Shown here: piece by piece, positions 16,455 through 24,406 of the stretch
How positions within the stretch are numbered: the first letter of the stretch is position 1
Layout of the letters: each line of letters begins with the position of its first letter
From: Bradyrhizobium xenonodulans
GTDB lineage: Bacteria; Pseudomonadota; Alphaproteobacteria; Rhizobiales; Xanthobacteraceae
DNA: 64,000 nucleotides
Assembly: GCF_027594865.1 (NCBI RefSeq)
Contig: NZ_CP089391.1
Location: forward strand, 868,001 to 932,000
Direction: 5' to 3'
Position numbers and translations under genes: made by a program
The notes under the pieces: model-generated
What the model saw: the letters and a program-made list of their open reading frames with translations, nothing else
The model's database searches: none
Told to the model about the DNA's origin: nothing

Positions 16455-17822
16455 ATGGAGAGCCGTGCGCGAGCAAGTCGTCCTCAAGAGGCCCGACGAG
16501 AGGATTGTAGACGGTTCTGGGCTGCGATTGCCTCGGGGCGATCGAGCGAAGATGCTGCGGTTGAGGCCGGGGTATCGCCTTCGGTTGGAGTGCGCTGGTT
16601 CCGGAGGGCGGGCGGCATGCCGCCAACACATTTGTCACCGTCGTCAAGGCTTCCATCGGAGCGCTATCTCTCGTTCGCCGAGCGCGAGGAGATCGCCATC
16701 TTGCGTGTGCAGGGTCATGGGGTGCGAGCCATCGCTCGTCAGCTTGATCGAGCTCCCTGCACGATCTCTCGTGAACTCCGTCGTAATGTGGCGCGCCGCC
16801 ACGGCGCCCCACAGTACCGAGCAACCACGGCACAATGGCACGCTGATCGATCCGCCCGACGGCCCAAGCCGGCGAAGTTGGCGATCAATCCGCCCCTGCG
16901 GGATTACGTGCAGGACAGGCTTGCCGGTATGATCGCCAAGCCGGACGGGGAGCTCCTGGCTGGCCCGAAGGTCGTGTGGAAGGGACGCCGGGCTGTGCAT
17001 CGGCAAAACCGGCGCTGGGCCAGGGCATGGAGCCCGGAACAGATTTCTCGGCGACTTCGGCTGGACTTTCCCGAGGATGAGACGATGCGCATCAGTCACG
17101 AGGCGATCTATCAGGCACTTTATGTGCAGGGTCGAGGAGCTTTGCGCCGCGAACTGACGGCCTGCTTGCGCACCGGGCGGGTGTTGCGGATGCCGAGGGC
17201 GCGCGTCCGCAAAGGCAGAAGCTTCATTCCTTCCGAGATCATGATCAGTCAACGTCCGGCGGAAGCCGCCGATCGAGCTGTGCCGGGCCACTGGGAAGGT
17301 GATCTCATTATGGGTCTTGGAAGTTCCGCGATCGGCACCTTGGTGGAGCGCACGACCCGCTTTACCATTCTGCTGCATCTGCCGCGTATCACAGGCCATG
17401 AACAGGAAGCTCGCGTGAAGAACGGACCTGCACTCGCCGGACATGGCGCTGAGGCAGTGCGCGACGCCATCACCCGCGCAATCGTCAGCATGCCCGAACA
17501 GCTGCGTCGATCGCTGACCTGGGATCAAGGAGCTGAACTGGCTCAGCATGCACGCCTGAGGATCGATGCAGGCCTGCAGGTCTACTTCTGTGACCCTCAT
17601 AGCCCATGGCAGCGCGGCACCAACGAGAACACAAATGGGTTGCTGCGCCAGTACTTTCCAAAAGGGACCGATCTTAGCCTGCACAACTCTGGTGATCTCG
17701 AGGCCGTGGCTCTCGCACTCAACACCAGGCCCAGGAAAACCCTCGGCTGGAAAACACCGGCCGAAACTCTCGACCAATTGCTACAAGTGAACGATACACA
17801 GGGTGTTGCGACGAGCGGTTGA
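16455..17822 (+). CDS. IS30-family transposase
   Basis: DDE transposase of 455 aa. The ATG at 16455 follows a near-perfect AAGGAGG at 16443-16449; the open frame further left crosses the inverted repeat and is discounted. The N-terminal DNA-binding part includes ERYLSFAEREEIAILR and a helix-turn-helix with APCTISRELRRN, the hallmark of IS30. Catalytic residues are Asp in GHWEGDLIMG, Asp in TWDQGAELAQH and Glu in RGTNENTNGLLRQYFPKG. The extra N-terminal helix-turn-helix (about residues 15-55) is longer than in the shortest IS30 relatives. The frame ends within the right inverted repeat. Confidence 0.95.
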   Translation: MESRARASRPQEARREDCRRFWAAIASGRSSEDAAVEAGVSPSVGVRWFRRAGGMPPTHLSPSSRLPSERYLSFAEREEIAILRVQGHGVRAIARQLDRAPCTISRELRRNVARRHGAPQYRATTAQWHADRSARRPKPAKLAINPPLRDYVQDRLAGMIAKPDGELLAGPKVVWKGRRAVHRQNRRWARAWSPEQISRRLRLDFPEDETMRISHEAIYQALYVQGRGALRRELTACLRTGRVLRMPRARVRKGRSFIPSEIMISQRPAEAADRAVPGHWEGDLIMGLGSSAIGTLVERTTRFTILLHLPRITGHEQEARVKNGPALAGHGAEAVRDAITRAIVSMPEQLRRSLTWDQGAELAQHARLRIDAGLQVYFCDPHSPWQRGTNENTNGLLRQYFPKGTDLSLHNSGDLEAVALALNTRPRKTLGWKTPAETLDQLLQVNDTQGVATSG

Positions 17823-17829
17823 ATCCGCC
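17799..17829 (-). repeat. IS30 element right inverted repeat
   Basis: 31 bp, perfect complement of the left end; includes the last codons and stop of the transposase. Confidence 0.93.
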
Positions 17830-17910
17830 CTGGATCGCCCGGTCAAGCCGGGCGATGACAGCAGTGTTGGTGGCGAGGCTGTCCCGGCTCACTTGAGTCG
17901 CGCGCCAGCG

Positions 17911-18393
17911 TCACCCCTCCAGCTTCCTCAGCAACAACTTCATCGCTGTCACCGCGAACACCTGCATGTTCGCAAGCCGGTCATTGCCACCCGTCTCCAG
18001 TGTCATCACCTCCGTCGCGGGTCCAGCGACCGCCATGCAGCTATGGCCGGCGGCATCGCCGTAGCGGTTGCCGGTCGGACCGGCTGCACCGGTCTCCGAC
18101 AGGCCCCAGTCGGAGCTGAAGCGGCTGCGCATCTGTTCGGCGAGGAGCTTTGCGTAAGGCTCCGACGACGAACGAAAACCCTTCATTCCTTCGTCCGAAA
18201 TATCCATCAGCACGCGCCTGGCATCGCGGGTGTAGACCACGGCGCCGCCGAGGAAATAGGCGGAGGCGCCGGGCACCGCGAGCAGGCTGGCCGAGATCAG
18301 GCCGCCGGTCGAGGATTCCGCCACCGCAATGGTCTGTTTGCGCGCGATCAGTTTGGCTGCGACCTGTTCCGCGACGCCGACAAGCTCTTTCAT
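17911..18393 (-). CDS. pncC: CinA-family nicotinamide-nucleotide amidohydrolase (PncC-like)
   Basis: Stand-alone CinA C-terminal domain, 160 aa, which deamidates nicotinamide mononucleotide to nicotinate mononucleotide in NAD recycling in characterised relatives. The signature AVAESSTGGLISASLLAVPGAS (residues 23-44) and the later GxAGPTG motif (TGAAGPTGNRYGD) are intact. The N-terminal molybdopterin-binding-like domain of full CinA is absent, as is usual for PncC. It is the first gene to the right of the IS element and reads toward it; the insertion stops 80 bp short of its end, so the gene is not damaged. Confidence 0.88.
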   Translation of the reverse strand: MKELVGVAEQVAAKLIARKQTIAVAESSTGGLISASLLAVPGASAYFLGGAVVYTRDARRVLMDISDEGMKGFRSSSEPYAKLLAEQMRSRFSSDWGLSETGAAGPTGNRYGDAAGHSCMAVAGPATEVMTLETGGNDRLANMQVFAVTAMKLLLRKLEG

Positions 18394-18557
18394 CCCTTAA
18401 CCCCTCGTTCCTTCGCAACCGAGCTCAGCCTTCCTAGCATATGACAGCAGCCTTGGCTGAGTTGCGGGCGGAGGGCAGGCCTGCTTGAATGGCGGACACA
18501 AGAGGGCAGCCGCGAAGTGCTGCCCAAGACGATACGAGGAAACGTGAAGGAGACGTC

Positions 18558-19616
18558 ATGGCGTCCCTGATCGCCGGCGCCGTCGATTGCGACGTGCATC
18601 CGGCCGTGCCGCATCTGACCAGCCTGCTGCCTTACCTGAACGACTATTGGCGCGATCAGGTGACGACGCGCGGCATGGTCGACCTCCTCTCGCAATCCTA
18701 TCCGCAGAATTCGCCGATCGTGGCGCGCCCTGACTGGCGTCCCGAGACCGGCAAGCCGGGCGAAAGTCTGGAGGACATGCAGCGCCATGTGCTCGATCCC
18801 TTCCAGCTCGGCTACGCCATCTGCAATCCGCTCTACGGCGTGCAGATGGTGTTTTCGGAAGATTTGCAGGCCGCCTTCTGCCGCGCGCTGAACGACTGGC
18901 TCGCAAAGGAATGGCTCGATCGTGATCGGCGGCTGCGCGGCTCAATCGTGATCCCGACGCAAAGCATCGAGAAGGCCGTTGCCGAGATCGAGCGCTGCGC
19001 GCAGGACCAGCGCTTCGTGCAGGTGCTGATGCTGGTGATGGGCGACACGCCGCTCGGCAAGCGCGCGCTATGGCCAATCTACGAGGCCGCGGAACGATTG
19101 GAACTGCCGGTCGGCATCCACGCCGGTTCCGCCTATCACAATCCGCCGACAGCAGTGGGCTGGGGTTCCTACCACATCGAGGACTATGTCGGGCAGGCCC
19201 AGGCGTTCCAGACCCAGCTCACCAGCCTGATCGTCGAGGGTGTGTTCGCGAAATATCCGCGGTTGAAAATGGTGATGCTGGAGTCAGGCGTCTCCTGGAT
19301 CTCGCCCTATCTCTGGCGGCTTCACAAATTCTGGCGCGGCGTACGGATGGAGACGCCCTGGGTCGATCGCGCGCCGCTGGAGATTGTGCGCAGCAACATC
19401 CGCTTCTCGTTACAGCCATTTGATGCGCCGCCGGAACCTGAGACATTAATTCGCCTGTTTGATCATATGCAGTCGGACGAATTGGTCCTATTCTCTACGG
19501 ACTATCCGCACTGGCAGTTCGACGACCAGGACGCGCTGCCCGAAGGTCTGTCCCCCGATCTCGTGCGCAAGATCATGATCGATAATCCGCATGCAACCTA
19601 TCCCCGCCTGACGTGA
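18558..19616 (+). CDS. Amidohydrolase-2 family protein, paralogue 1
   Basis: Metal-dependent hydrolase or decarboxylase of the PF04909 type, 352 aa. The ATG at 18558 follows GAAGGAG. N-terminal DCDVHP carries the first metal-ligand Asp/His pattern, GIHAG is the second histidine region and FSTDYPHWQFDD the C-terminal Asp. Relatives include ACMSD-like decarboxylases and acyl-hydrolases of aromatic catabolism, so substrate is open. It is 45 percent-like in layout to the next gene (shared WPIYEAAE, GSYHIEDYVG and TDYPHW stretches), which follows after 25 bp, and a Rieske protein ends the set. These three look like one operon. Confidence 0.85.
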   Translation: MASLIAGAVDCDVHPAVPHLTSLLPYLNDYWRDQVTTRGMVDLLSQSYPQNSPIVARPDWRPETGKPGESLEDMQRHVLDPFQLGYAICNPLYGVQMVFSEDLQAAFCRALNDWLAKEWLDRDRRLRGSIVIPTQSIEKAVAEIERCAQDQRFVQVLMLVMGDTPLGKRALWPIYEAAERLELPVGIHAGSAYHNPPTAVGWGSYHIEDYVGQAQAFQTQLTSLIVEGVFAKYPRLKMVMLESGVSWISPYLWRLHKFWRGVRMETPWVDRAPLEIVRSNIRFSLQPFDAPPEPETLIRLFDHMQSDELVLFSTDYPHWQFDDQDALPEGLSPDLVRKIMIDNPHATYPRLT

Positions 19617-19641
19617 GCCCGCTGCCAAAGGAGGCAAGGCG

Positions 19642-20751
19642 ATGAATATCCAGTTTCGCGAAAGCCCAGAGGCCGCTTCCACCCCGACGACGAAGACCGC
19701 GATCGCGGACTGCGACATCCATCCGGCACGCGCCACGCGCACCGAGCTCTATCCCTATCTCGCCAAACGCTGGCAACATCATCTCGAAGTCTACGGCGTG
19801 CATGCCTATCAGGGCATGATGGAAGGCCCGCCCTATCCGAAGGCGCAGCCCAATGCCTCGCGCCGCGATGCCTATCCGCCGGAAGGCGGACCGCAGGGCT
19901 CCTCGCTGTCCTTCATGCAGAAGCAGCTGCTCGATCCCAACAATGTGCAGCTCGGTGTGCTCAATCCGCTCAACACCGGCCAGGGCATCCGCAATCACGA
20001 ACTCTCGGCCGCGCTGTGCTCGGCGATCAACGACTGGCAGATTGACAAATGGACCAGCAAGGACAAGCGGCTGAAGGCGTCGATCGTCGTCGGCAATGAA
20101 GATGGGCTGTCGGCCGCCGCCGAAATCCGCGAGCGCGCCGGCGACAAGAATTTCGTGCAGGTTCTGCTGCTCAGCCGTAATGTGGAGCCGCTCGGGCAGC
20201 GCCGCTATTGGCCGATCTATCAGGCCGCGGAAGAGGCGGGCCTGCCCGTCGGCGTCCACGCCTTCGGCTTCGGCGGCAACCCGATCACGCCATCGGGCTG
20301 GCCGTCCTATTACATCGAGGAGATGGTGGGCCACTCGCAATGTCAGCAATCGGCCCTCGCAAGCCTCGTGCTGGAGGGCGTGTTCGAGCGCTTCCCGAAG
20401 CTGAAGATGGTGATGATCGAGGCCGGCTTCGGCTGGGCGCCGTCATTGGCGTGGCGTCTGGACAAGGTCTGGCAGCGACTGCGTAGCGAGGTGCCGCATG
20501 TGAAACGGCCGCCGTCGGAATATATCCGCGAGCAGGTATGGTGGACCACGCAGCCGATGGAAGATCCTGAAAGGCGTGAGGATCTGTTCGACGTCATCAA
20601 ATGGATCGGTTGGGATCGCCTCCTGTTCGCGACCGACTATCCGCATTGGGATTATGACGAGCCGTCACGCGTGCTGCCCGCGGGTGTCAGCGAGGATAAT
20701 CGCGAGGCGTTTTATCTCGGCAACGCGCGTAAGCTCTATGGAATGACTTGA
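19642..20751 (+). CDS. Amidohydrolase-2 family protein, paralogue 2
   Basis: Second PF04909 protein, 369 aa, with a perfect AAAGGAGG ribosome site at 19627-19634. It repeats the motif set of its neighbour: CDIHPARA near residue 25, VGVHAFGFGGNP in the middle, a GFGWAPSLAWRLDK block and ATDYPHWDYDEP near the C-terminus. The mid-region is glycine and proline rich compared with paralogue 1, so the two may be different subunits or have different substrates. Its stop overlaps the start of the Rieske gene (TTGATGG), supporting a shared function. The substrate cannot be read from sequence. Confidence 0.86.
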   Translation: MNIQFRESPEAASTPTTKTAIADCDIHPARATRTELYPYLAKRWQHHLEVYGVHAYQGMMEGPPYPKAQPNASRRDAYPPEGGPQGSSLSFMQKQLLDPNNVQLGVLNPLNTGQGIRNHELSAALCSAINDWQIDKWTSKDKRLKASIVVGNEDGLSAAAEIRERAGDKNFVQVLLLSRNVEPLGQRRYWPIYQAAEEAGLPVGVHAFGFGGNPITPSGWPSYYIEEMVGHSQCQQSALASLVLEGVFERFPKLKMVMIEAGFGWAPSLAWRLDKVWQRLRSEVPHVKRPPSEYIREQVWWTTQPMEDPERREDLFDVIKWIGWDRLLFATDYPHWDYDEPSRVLPAGVSEDNREAFYLGNARKLYGMT

Positions 20752-21164
20752 TGGCGCGTCACGTGATTGCGCCCGTCGATGAACTTCCTCCGGGCACGCG
20801 AAAATTCCTGGAGATCGAGGGACGGCCGATCGCGGTCTTCAACATCAAGGGCGAATATTTCGGCCTGATGAACCGCTGCCCGCATCAGGGCGCGGCCCTG
20901 TGCGAGGGGCCGCTGATTGGCCTCGCGCAATCCAAAGACCCCGGCGAGATCGAATACACCAAGTTGGGTGAGATCATCCGCTGCCCCTGGCACGGCTGGG
21001 AGTTCGACATCCGCACCGGCCAATCCTATTGCGACCCCCGCCGCTTCCGCGTGAAGGCTTATGCGGCCCATGTTGAGCCGGGCGCGAGCGTCGTGAAGGG
21101 ACCGTATGTCGCCGAGACTGTCACGGTGAAGGTCGAGAGCGATTACGTGGTGGTGGAGCTGTAG
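20751..21164 (+). CDS. Rieske [2Fe-2S] ferredoxin-like protein
   Basis: Soluble Rieske domain protein, 137 aa. Cluster ligands are C43-P-H45 in CPHQGA and C78-x2-H81 in CPWHGWEFD, with the typical glycine and proline turns. There is no oxygenase domain, so it is either an electron carrier or a regulatory/structural partner. It overlaps the stop of the second amidohydrolase, which suggests it serves that pair; a ring-cleaving or hydroxylating partner is not in the window. I use the ATG at 20751; a TTG three bases earlier is possible. Confidence 0.88.
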   Translation: MARHVIAPVDELPPGTRKFLEIEGRPIAVFNIKGEYFGLMNRCPHQGAALCEGPLIGLAQSKDPGEIEYTKLGEIIRCPWHGWEFDIRTGQSYCDPRRFRVKAYAAHVEPGASVVKGPYVAETVTVKVESDYVVVEL

Positions 21165-21318
21165 ATCGCGCTGCGGCCCAGCGGAGGTGCGCTCCCTCGC
21201 CCCGTTTGCGGCAGGGCTATCGCACATGACCTTGGCGGCGCCCGAGTGCCTGCCGCTCGTGGGACGGTGAGAGCGGCGCTGCAAGTCAATCGACTCTGCC
21301 GCGGAAGCCGATGATTTT

Positions 21319-22218
21319 TCAGGCTTTATTCTGCGTTGCCGCGATCATCCATTCGCGGAACGCCGCCAGCTTCGGCGCCTCCCGGCGGCCCTCCGGCGCG
21401 ACCAGGTAGAAGCCGGCATCGGCCGGCAGCGCGATCTTGAAGGGCACGACCAGCCGGCCCTTGGCGATGTCGTCCCGGACGTAGGAGGTCCGGCCCATCG
21501 CCACGCCGATGCCGTCGATGGCGGCCTGGATGGTCATGAAGATCATGTCGAAAGTGATGCCGGGTTGCCTCGCGATATCGGCCGGCAGGCCGGCCGCCGT
21601 CAGCCATAGCCGCCAGTCGTCGCTGTTGGCGTTGGAGGTGTGCAGCAGCGGATAGCCCTTGAGATCCTCAGGCTGGCGCAGCGGCTTGTCGCCGCGCAGC
21701 AGCGACGGGCTGCACACCGGAAACAGCTCGTCCGCCATCAGCCAGTCGGCGCGCAGGCCCGGCCATTGACCGCGGCCATAGCGAATCGCAGCATCGACAT
21801 TGTCGCGCTGGAAGTCGACGAGGCTGGTCGAGGTGGTGATGCGGACGTCGATCCCGGGATGCTGCTCCTGGAAATCGGTCAGCCGTGGCAATAGCCATTT
21901 TGCCGCGAGCGATGCCAGCGTCGAGACCGTCAGCACCTTGTCGTCGTCCTTGCGCAGCAGCCGGTCGGTGGCGAGGCGCAGGTCGTTGAAGGCGGCGCGG
22001 ACGCCCGGGAGATAGTCGCGGGCTTCCGGCGTCAGCGCCAGCGCGCGGTTCTGCCGGACGAACAGGCGGATGCCCAGCTCCTCCTCGAGCCGCCGGATCT
22101 GATGGCTGATCGCGGTCTGGGTCACGTTCAGCTCGGAGGCGGCCAGCGTGAAGCTGAGATGGCGCGCGGCGGCCTCAAAGGCCCGCAATCCGTTCAGGGA
22201 GGGCAATCTGGCAGTCAT
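21319..22218 (-). CDS. LysR-family transcriptional regulator, GcvA-like
   Basis: DNA-binding activator of 299 aa. The N-terminal winged helix-turn-helix spans about 1-62 (LPSLNGLRAFEAAARHLSFT, AASELNVTQTAISHQIRRLE), followed by the effector-binding domain with the GcvA-type ending. It reads toward the Rieske/amidohydrolase genes (convergent with them) and is divergent from the DUF1127 gene. The candidate operator at 22232-22250 lies directly in front of its start, so autoregulation and control of the DUF1127 gene are possible. Control of the amidohydrolase operon is only a guess. Confidence 0.9.
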   Translation of the reverse strand: MTARLPSLNGLRAFEAAARHLSFTLAASELNVTQTAISHQIRRLEEELGIRLFVRQNRALALTPEARDYLPGVRAAFNDLRLATDRLLRKDDDKVLTVSTLASLAAKWLLPRLTDFQEQHPGIDVRITTSTSLVDFQRDNVDAAIRYGRGQWPGLRADWLMADELFPVCSPSLLRGDKPLRQPEDLKGYPLLHTSNANSDDWRLWLTAAGLPADIARQPGITFDMIFMTIQAAIDGIGVAMGRTSYVRDDIAKGRLVVPFKIALPADAGFYLVAPEGRREAPKLAAFREWMIAATQNKA

Positions 22219-22231
22219 CTGGCAGCAGGAT

Positions 22232-22250
22232 GCATGACGTTATTTCATGC
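22232..22250. promoter_or_regulatory. Candidate LysR operator
   Basis: Perfect dyad GCATGA-N7-TCATGC. It contains TGA-N7-TCA, which is the T-N11-A core of LysR sites, and sits 14 bp in front of the LysR start in the divergent spacer. Confidence 0.55.
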
Positions 22251-22328
22251 GAAGAGGTACAAATTGTCGTTTGTCGCAGCGCGGTAGGAAGCAGATATTA
22301 GCGTTCAAGTTAGCTCAAGGAGCTGAAA

Positions 22329-22532
22329 ATGTCTACTTTGACCCAGAATTCAATGACAAATCATCATGCACCGGGCCTGATCCAGCAGATCGGCGACACC
22401 CTTCATGTCTGGCACGAGCGCTACCGCAACAGGCGCGAGCTGAGCAATTGGACCGCCCGCGATCTTCACGACGTCGGCCTGTCATGGACCGATATCGCCT
22501 ACGAGGCTGACAAACCCTTCTGGCGGGCCTGA
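22329..22532 (+). CDS. DUF1127 family small protein
   Basis: Basic small protein of 67 aa with the DUF1127 core RELSNWTARDLHDVGLSWTD and the common ending FWRA. Members in alphaproteobacteria include small RNA-binding-like and phosphate-starvation related proteins; the longer ones are mostly uncharacterised. It has a good ribosome site (AAGGAG at 22318-22323) and faces away from the LysR gene across a spacer that holds the candidate operator. No function is assigned here. Confidence 0.83.
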   Translation: MSTLTQNSMTNHHAPGLIQQIGDTLHVWHERYRNRRELSNWTARDLHDVGLSWTDIAYEADKPFWRA

Positions 22533-22601
22533 TTGGCCGCCAGGCCGGCGCCGCCTAATCTCAGGGGCGCCGGCGGTCCCCTTTTGAGAAGGGCTCGTGT
22601 C

Positions 22602-23225
22602 ATGAGCACGTTCCGCCTGGAAGACCTGAAGCAATATTCGGACGTCCTGCGAACCCGGCAAGGCGAGCCGCTCAATGTTCGCTTCGTCGAGCCGCGCGAC
22701 ACCGAGGAGCTTCAGCACTATTTCCGTTCGCTCTCGACCCGCTCCCGCTACAGCCGCTTCTTCGGTGCGATCAGCGAATTGCCGAAGGGCCTGCTGCACG
22801 ACTTCCTTCAGGTCGGCGAGCGCGAACGTTTCACTGTCGTCGCGACCAAGATGGTCGACAGCTTCGAGACCATCGTCGCCGAAGCGCGCTACGCTCTCCA
22901 TGCCGAGACATCGACGCTCGAGTTCGGCCTGTCGGTCAGCGACCGCTGGCAGGGCCACGGCATCGCCACCGCGCTGATGAAGAATCTCGAATGCCGTGCG
23001 GCCGCGCTCGGCGCCGAACACATGTTCGGCGACACGCTGCGCTCCAACGAGACCATGATCTCGCTCGCGCGCAAATCCGGCTTCGCCTTCGTCAACCATC
23101 CCGACGACTGGAAGCTGGTGCGCTTCGACAAGGAGATCACGGTCGCGTCGAAAGACATTCCCTGCGCGAGCTGGCGTCTCGCCGCCCTTTCCCGTCAGGC
23201 CGAAAGCCCCTCAGCCTTGGCCTGA
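22602..23225 (+). CDS. GNAT-family N-acetyltransferase
   Basis: Acetyl-CoA dependent transferase of 207 aa. The GNAT core includes the phosphate-binding motif QGHGIATAL (motif A, about residues 117-125) and a following beta-bulge region GDTLRSNETMISLARKSGF. The ATG at 22602 is preceded by GAGAAGGG. Substrate unknown. It follows the DUF1127 gene after 69 bp on the same strand and ends just before a strong terminator. Confidence 0.85.
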   Translation: MSTFRLEDLKQYSDVLRTRQGEPLNVRFVEPRDTEELQHYFRSLSTRSRYSRFFGAISELPKGLLHDFLQVGERERFTVVATKMVDSFETIVAEARYALHAETSTLEFGLSVSDRWQGHGIATALMKNLECRAAALGAEHMFGDTLRSNETMISLARKSGFAFVNHPDDWKLVRFDKEITVASKDIPCASWRLAALSRQAESPSALA

Positions 23226-23236
23226 CATCACTGCGA

Positions 23237-23271
23237 GCCCGGCTCTGGTCATCCGGAGCCGGGCATTTTTT
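23237..23271 (+). terminator. Rho-independent terminator after the GNAT gene
   Basis: Stem GCCCGGCTCTGG / CCGGAGCCGGGC with one G-U pair and loop TCAT, followed by ATTTTTTG. The best intrinsic terminator in the window. Confidence 0.88.
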
Positions 23272-23286
23272 GCTTTCACGCCCGAT

Positions 23287-23430
23287 CCGTCGTCCTGAGG
23301 TGCTCGTTCTGCGTTCTTTCGCAGAACGAACCTCGAAGGATGAACGGCCTCGCCGTTTCCGAGTAAGCTTCTCGCAGCAATAGTCGGGCTGTCACCCTTC
23401 GAGGGCCGCTGAAGAAGCGGCCGCCTCGGG
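23287..23430. repeat. Degenerate palindrome, family E
   Basis: Contains CGTCCTGAGGTGCTC and CCTCGAAGGATGA, matching the clearer copy at 43445-43557. Only part of the arms is well preserved. Confidence 0.6.
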
Positions 23431-23457
23431 GGGACGGTCATAGATTTTCAGATGCCT

Positions 23458-24288
23458 CTACTTCCCCGTGAATACCGCCTTGCGCTTCTCGATGAACGCC
23501 TGCACCGCCTCCTTGTGATCGGCAGTCGTGGTCAGGCGGATCAGCCGTTCGGCCTCGTGGTCGCGCGCGGTTTCGAAATCGAACAGCAGGGCCTCGTCGA
23601 GATTGTCCTTCATGTAGCGCAGCGCCAGGCGAGGGCCTTCGGCGAGTGACTTCGCCAGCGCGAAAGCCTCGGCCTGAAGCTTGTCGTCGGGCACGACGCG
23701 ATTGACGAGTCCGATGGTCTCGGCACGCGCAGCGTCGACGCGATCGCCCGTGAACATAAGCTCGCGCGCCCGTGCGGTGCCAACGAGCCGGGTGAGCAGC
23801 CAGGCGATGCCGTAATCGCCGGAGAGCGCGATGCGGGCATAGCCGGTGGCGACGAAGGCCGATTGCGCGGCGATGCGGATGTCGCAGGCCATGGCGATGG
23901 CGAGTCCCGCGCCGACCGCAGGACCGGGGAGGGCGGCGATGGTCGGCTTGCGGATCGACACCAGCGCACCTGTCAGCAGCCGCTGTCGCTCCTGGAGATC
24001 GGCGACCTTGTCGTCAAAGGACATGTCGAGCTTGGCCTTGTCGCGATGCGCGCCCATGCCCTTGACGTTGCCGCCGGCGCAGAACGCTTCGCCCGCGCCG
24101 GTGAGCAGCAGCGCGCCGACGCCGGGATTCTCGCCGCAGGCCCGGATCATCGTGCGCAGCGCCGGCGTCAGCGCGTCCGACAGCGAATTGCGCGCCTCCG
24201 GCCGGTTCAGCGTGATGACAGCGACGCGGTCGCGGATGACGCAGAGGAGCTCGTTGGTGCCGGTGTCGATGCTGGTCTCGGTGGTCAT
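23458..24288 (-). CDS. Enoyl-CoA hydratase/isomerase family protein
   Basis: Crotonase-fold enzyme of 276 aa acting on an acyl-CoA double bond. The start at 24286-24288 fits the family; ten upstream codons in frame are ignored. Oxyanion hole signals are GAGEAFCAGGN (about 65-75) and PGPAVGAGLAIAMACD. The second catalytic glutamate of mitochondrial crotonase is replaced by Asp in SGDYGIAWLL, as in many bacterial homologues, so hydratase activity is not certain. The neighbouring acyl-CoA dehydrogenase at 25340 would supply an enoyl-CoA, though it is separately transcribed. Confidence 0.88.
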   Translation of the reverse strand: MTTETSIDTGTNELLCVIRDRVAVITLNRPEARNSLSDALTPALRTMIRACGENPGVGALLLTGAGEAFCAGGNVKGMGAHRDKAKLDMSFDDKVADLQERQRLLTGALVSIRKPTIAALPGPAVGAGLAIAMACDIRIAAQSAFVATGYARIALSGDYGIAWLLTRLVGTARARELMFTGDRVDAARAETIGLVNRVVPDDKLQAEAFALAKSLAEGPRLALRYMKDNLDEALLFDFETARDHEAERLIRLTTTADHKEAVQAFIEKRKAVFTGK

Positions 24289-24305
24289 TGTTCCTCCCTG
24301 CTCTT

Positions 24306-24396
24306 GTAGGGTGGGCAAAGCGAAGCGTGCCCACGTCTTTTAAGCAATTTCGGCGCGATGGTGGGCACGGCGCTCCGCGCCTTTGCCCACCCTACG
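24306..24396. repeat. Interspersed palindrome, family A copy 3
   Basis: Inverted relative to the copies at 1201 and 14341: it begins GTAGGGTGGGCAAAGCGAAGC and ends GCCTTTGCCCACCCTACGG. Lies between two leftward genes. Confidence 0.9.
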
Positions 24397-24406
24397 GCAG
24401 CTTGCC

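Larger units (their letters stand above)
16409..17829 (+). mobile_element. Complete IS30-family insertion sequence
   Basis: A 1421-bp element bounded by perfect 31-bp inverted repeats (16409-16439, beginning GGCGGATTCAACCGC, and 17799-17829). A 3-bp target duplication CTG flanks it at 16406-16408 and 17830-17832. It holds a single intact transposase gene. Perfect ends and an unbroken reading frame suggest a recent, possibly active insertion. The stop codon of the transposase lies inside the right repeat. Confidence 0.93.
16332..17861. repeat. Interspersed palindrome family C, split by the IS30 element
   Basis: Left part 16332-16408 (CTGTCATGCCCCGGCTTGTC... GAGTACTG) and right part 17830-17861 (CTGGATCGCCCGG...GCGATGACAG) join into one palindrome of the type found whole at 28271-28377. 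The IS inserted in the right arm, with CTG repeated on both sides. Confidence 0.85.
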
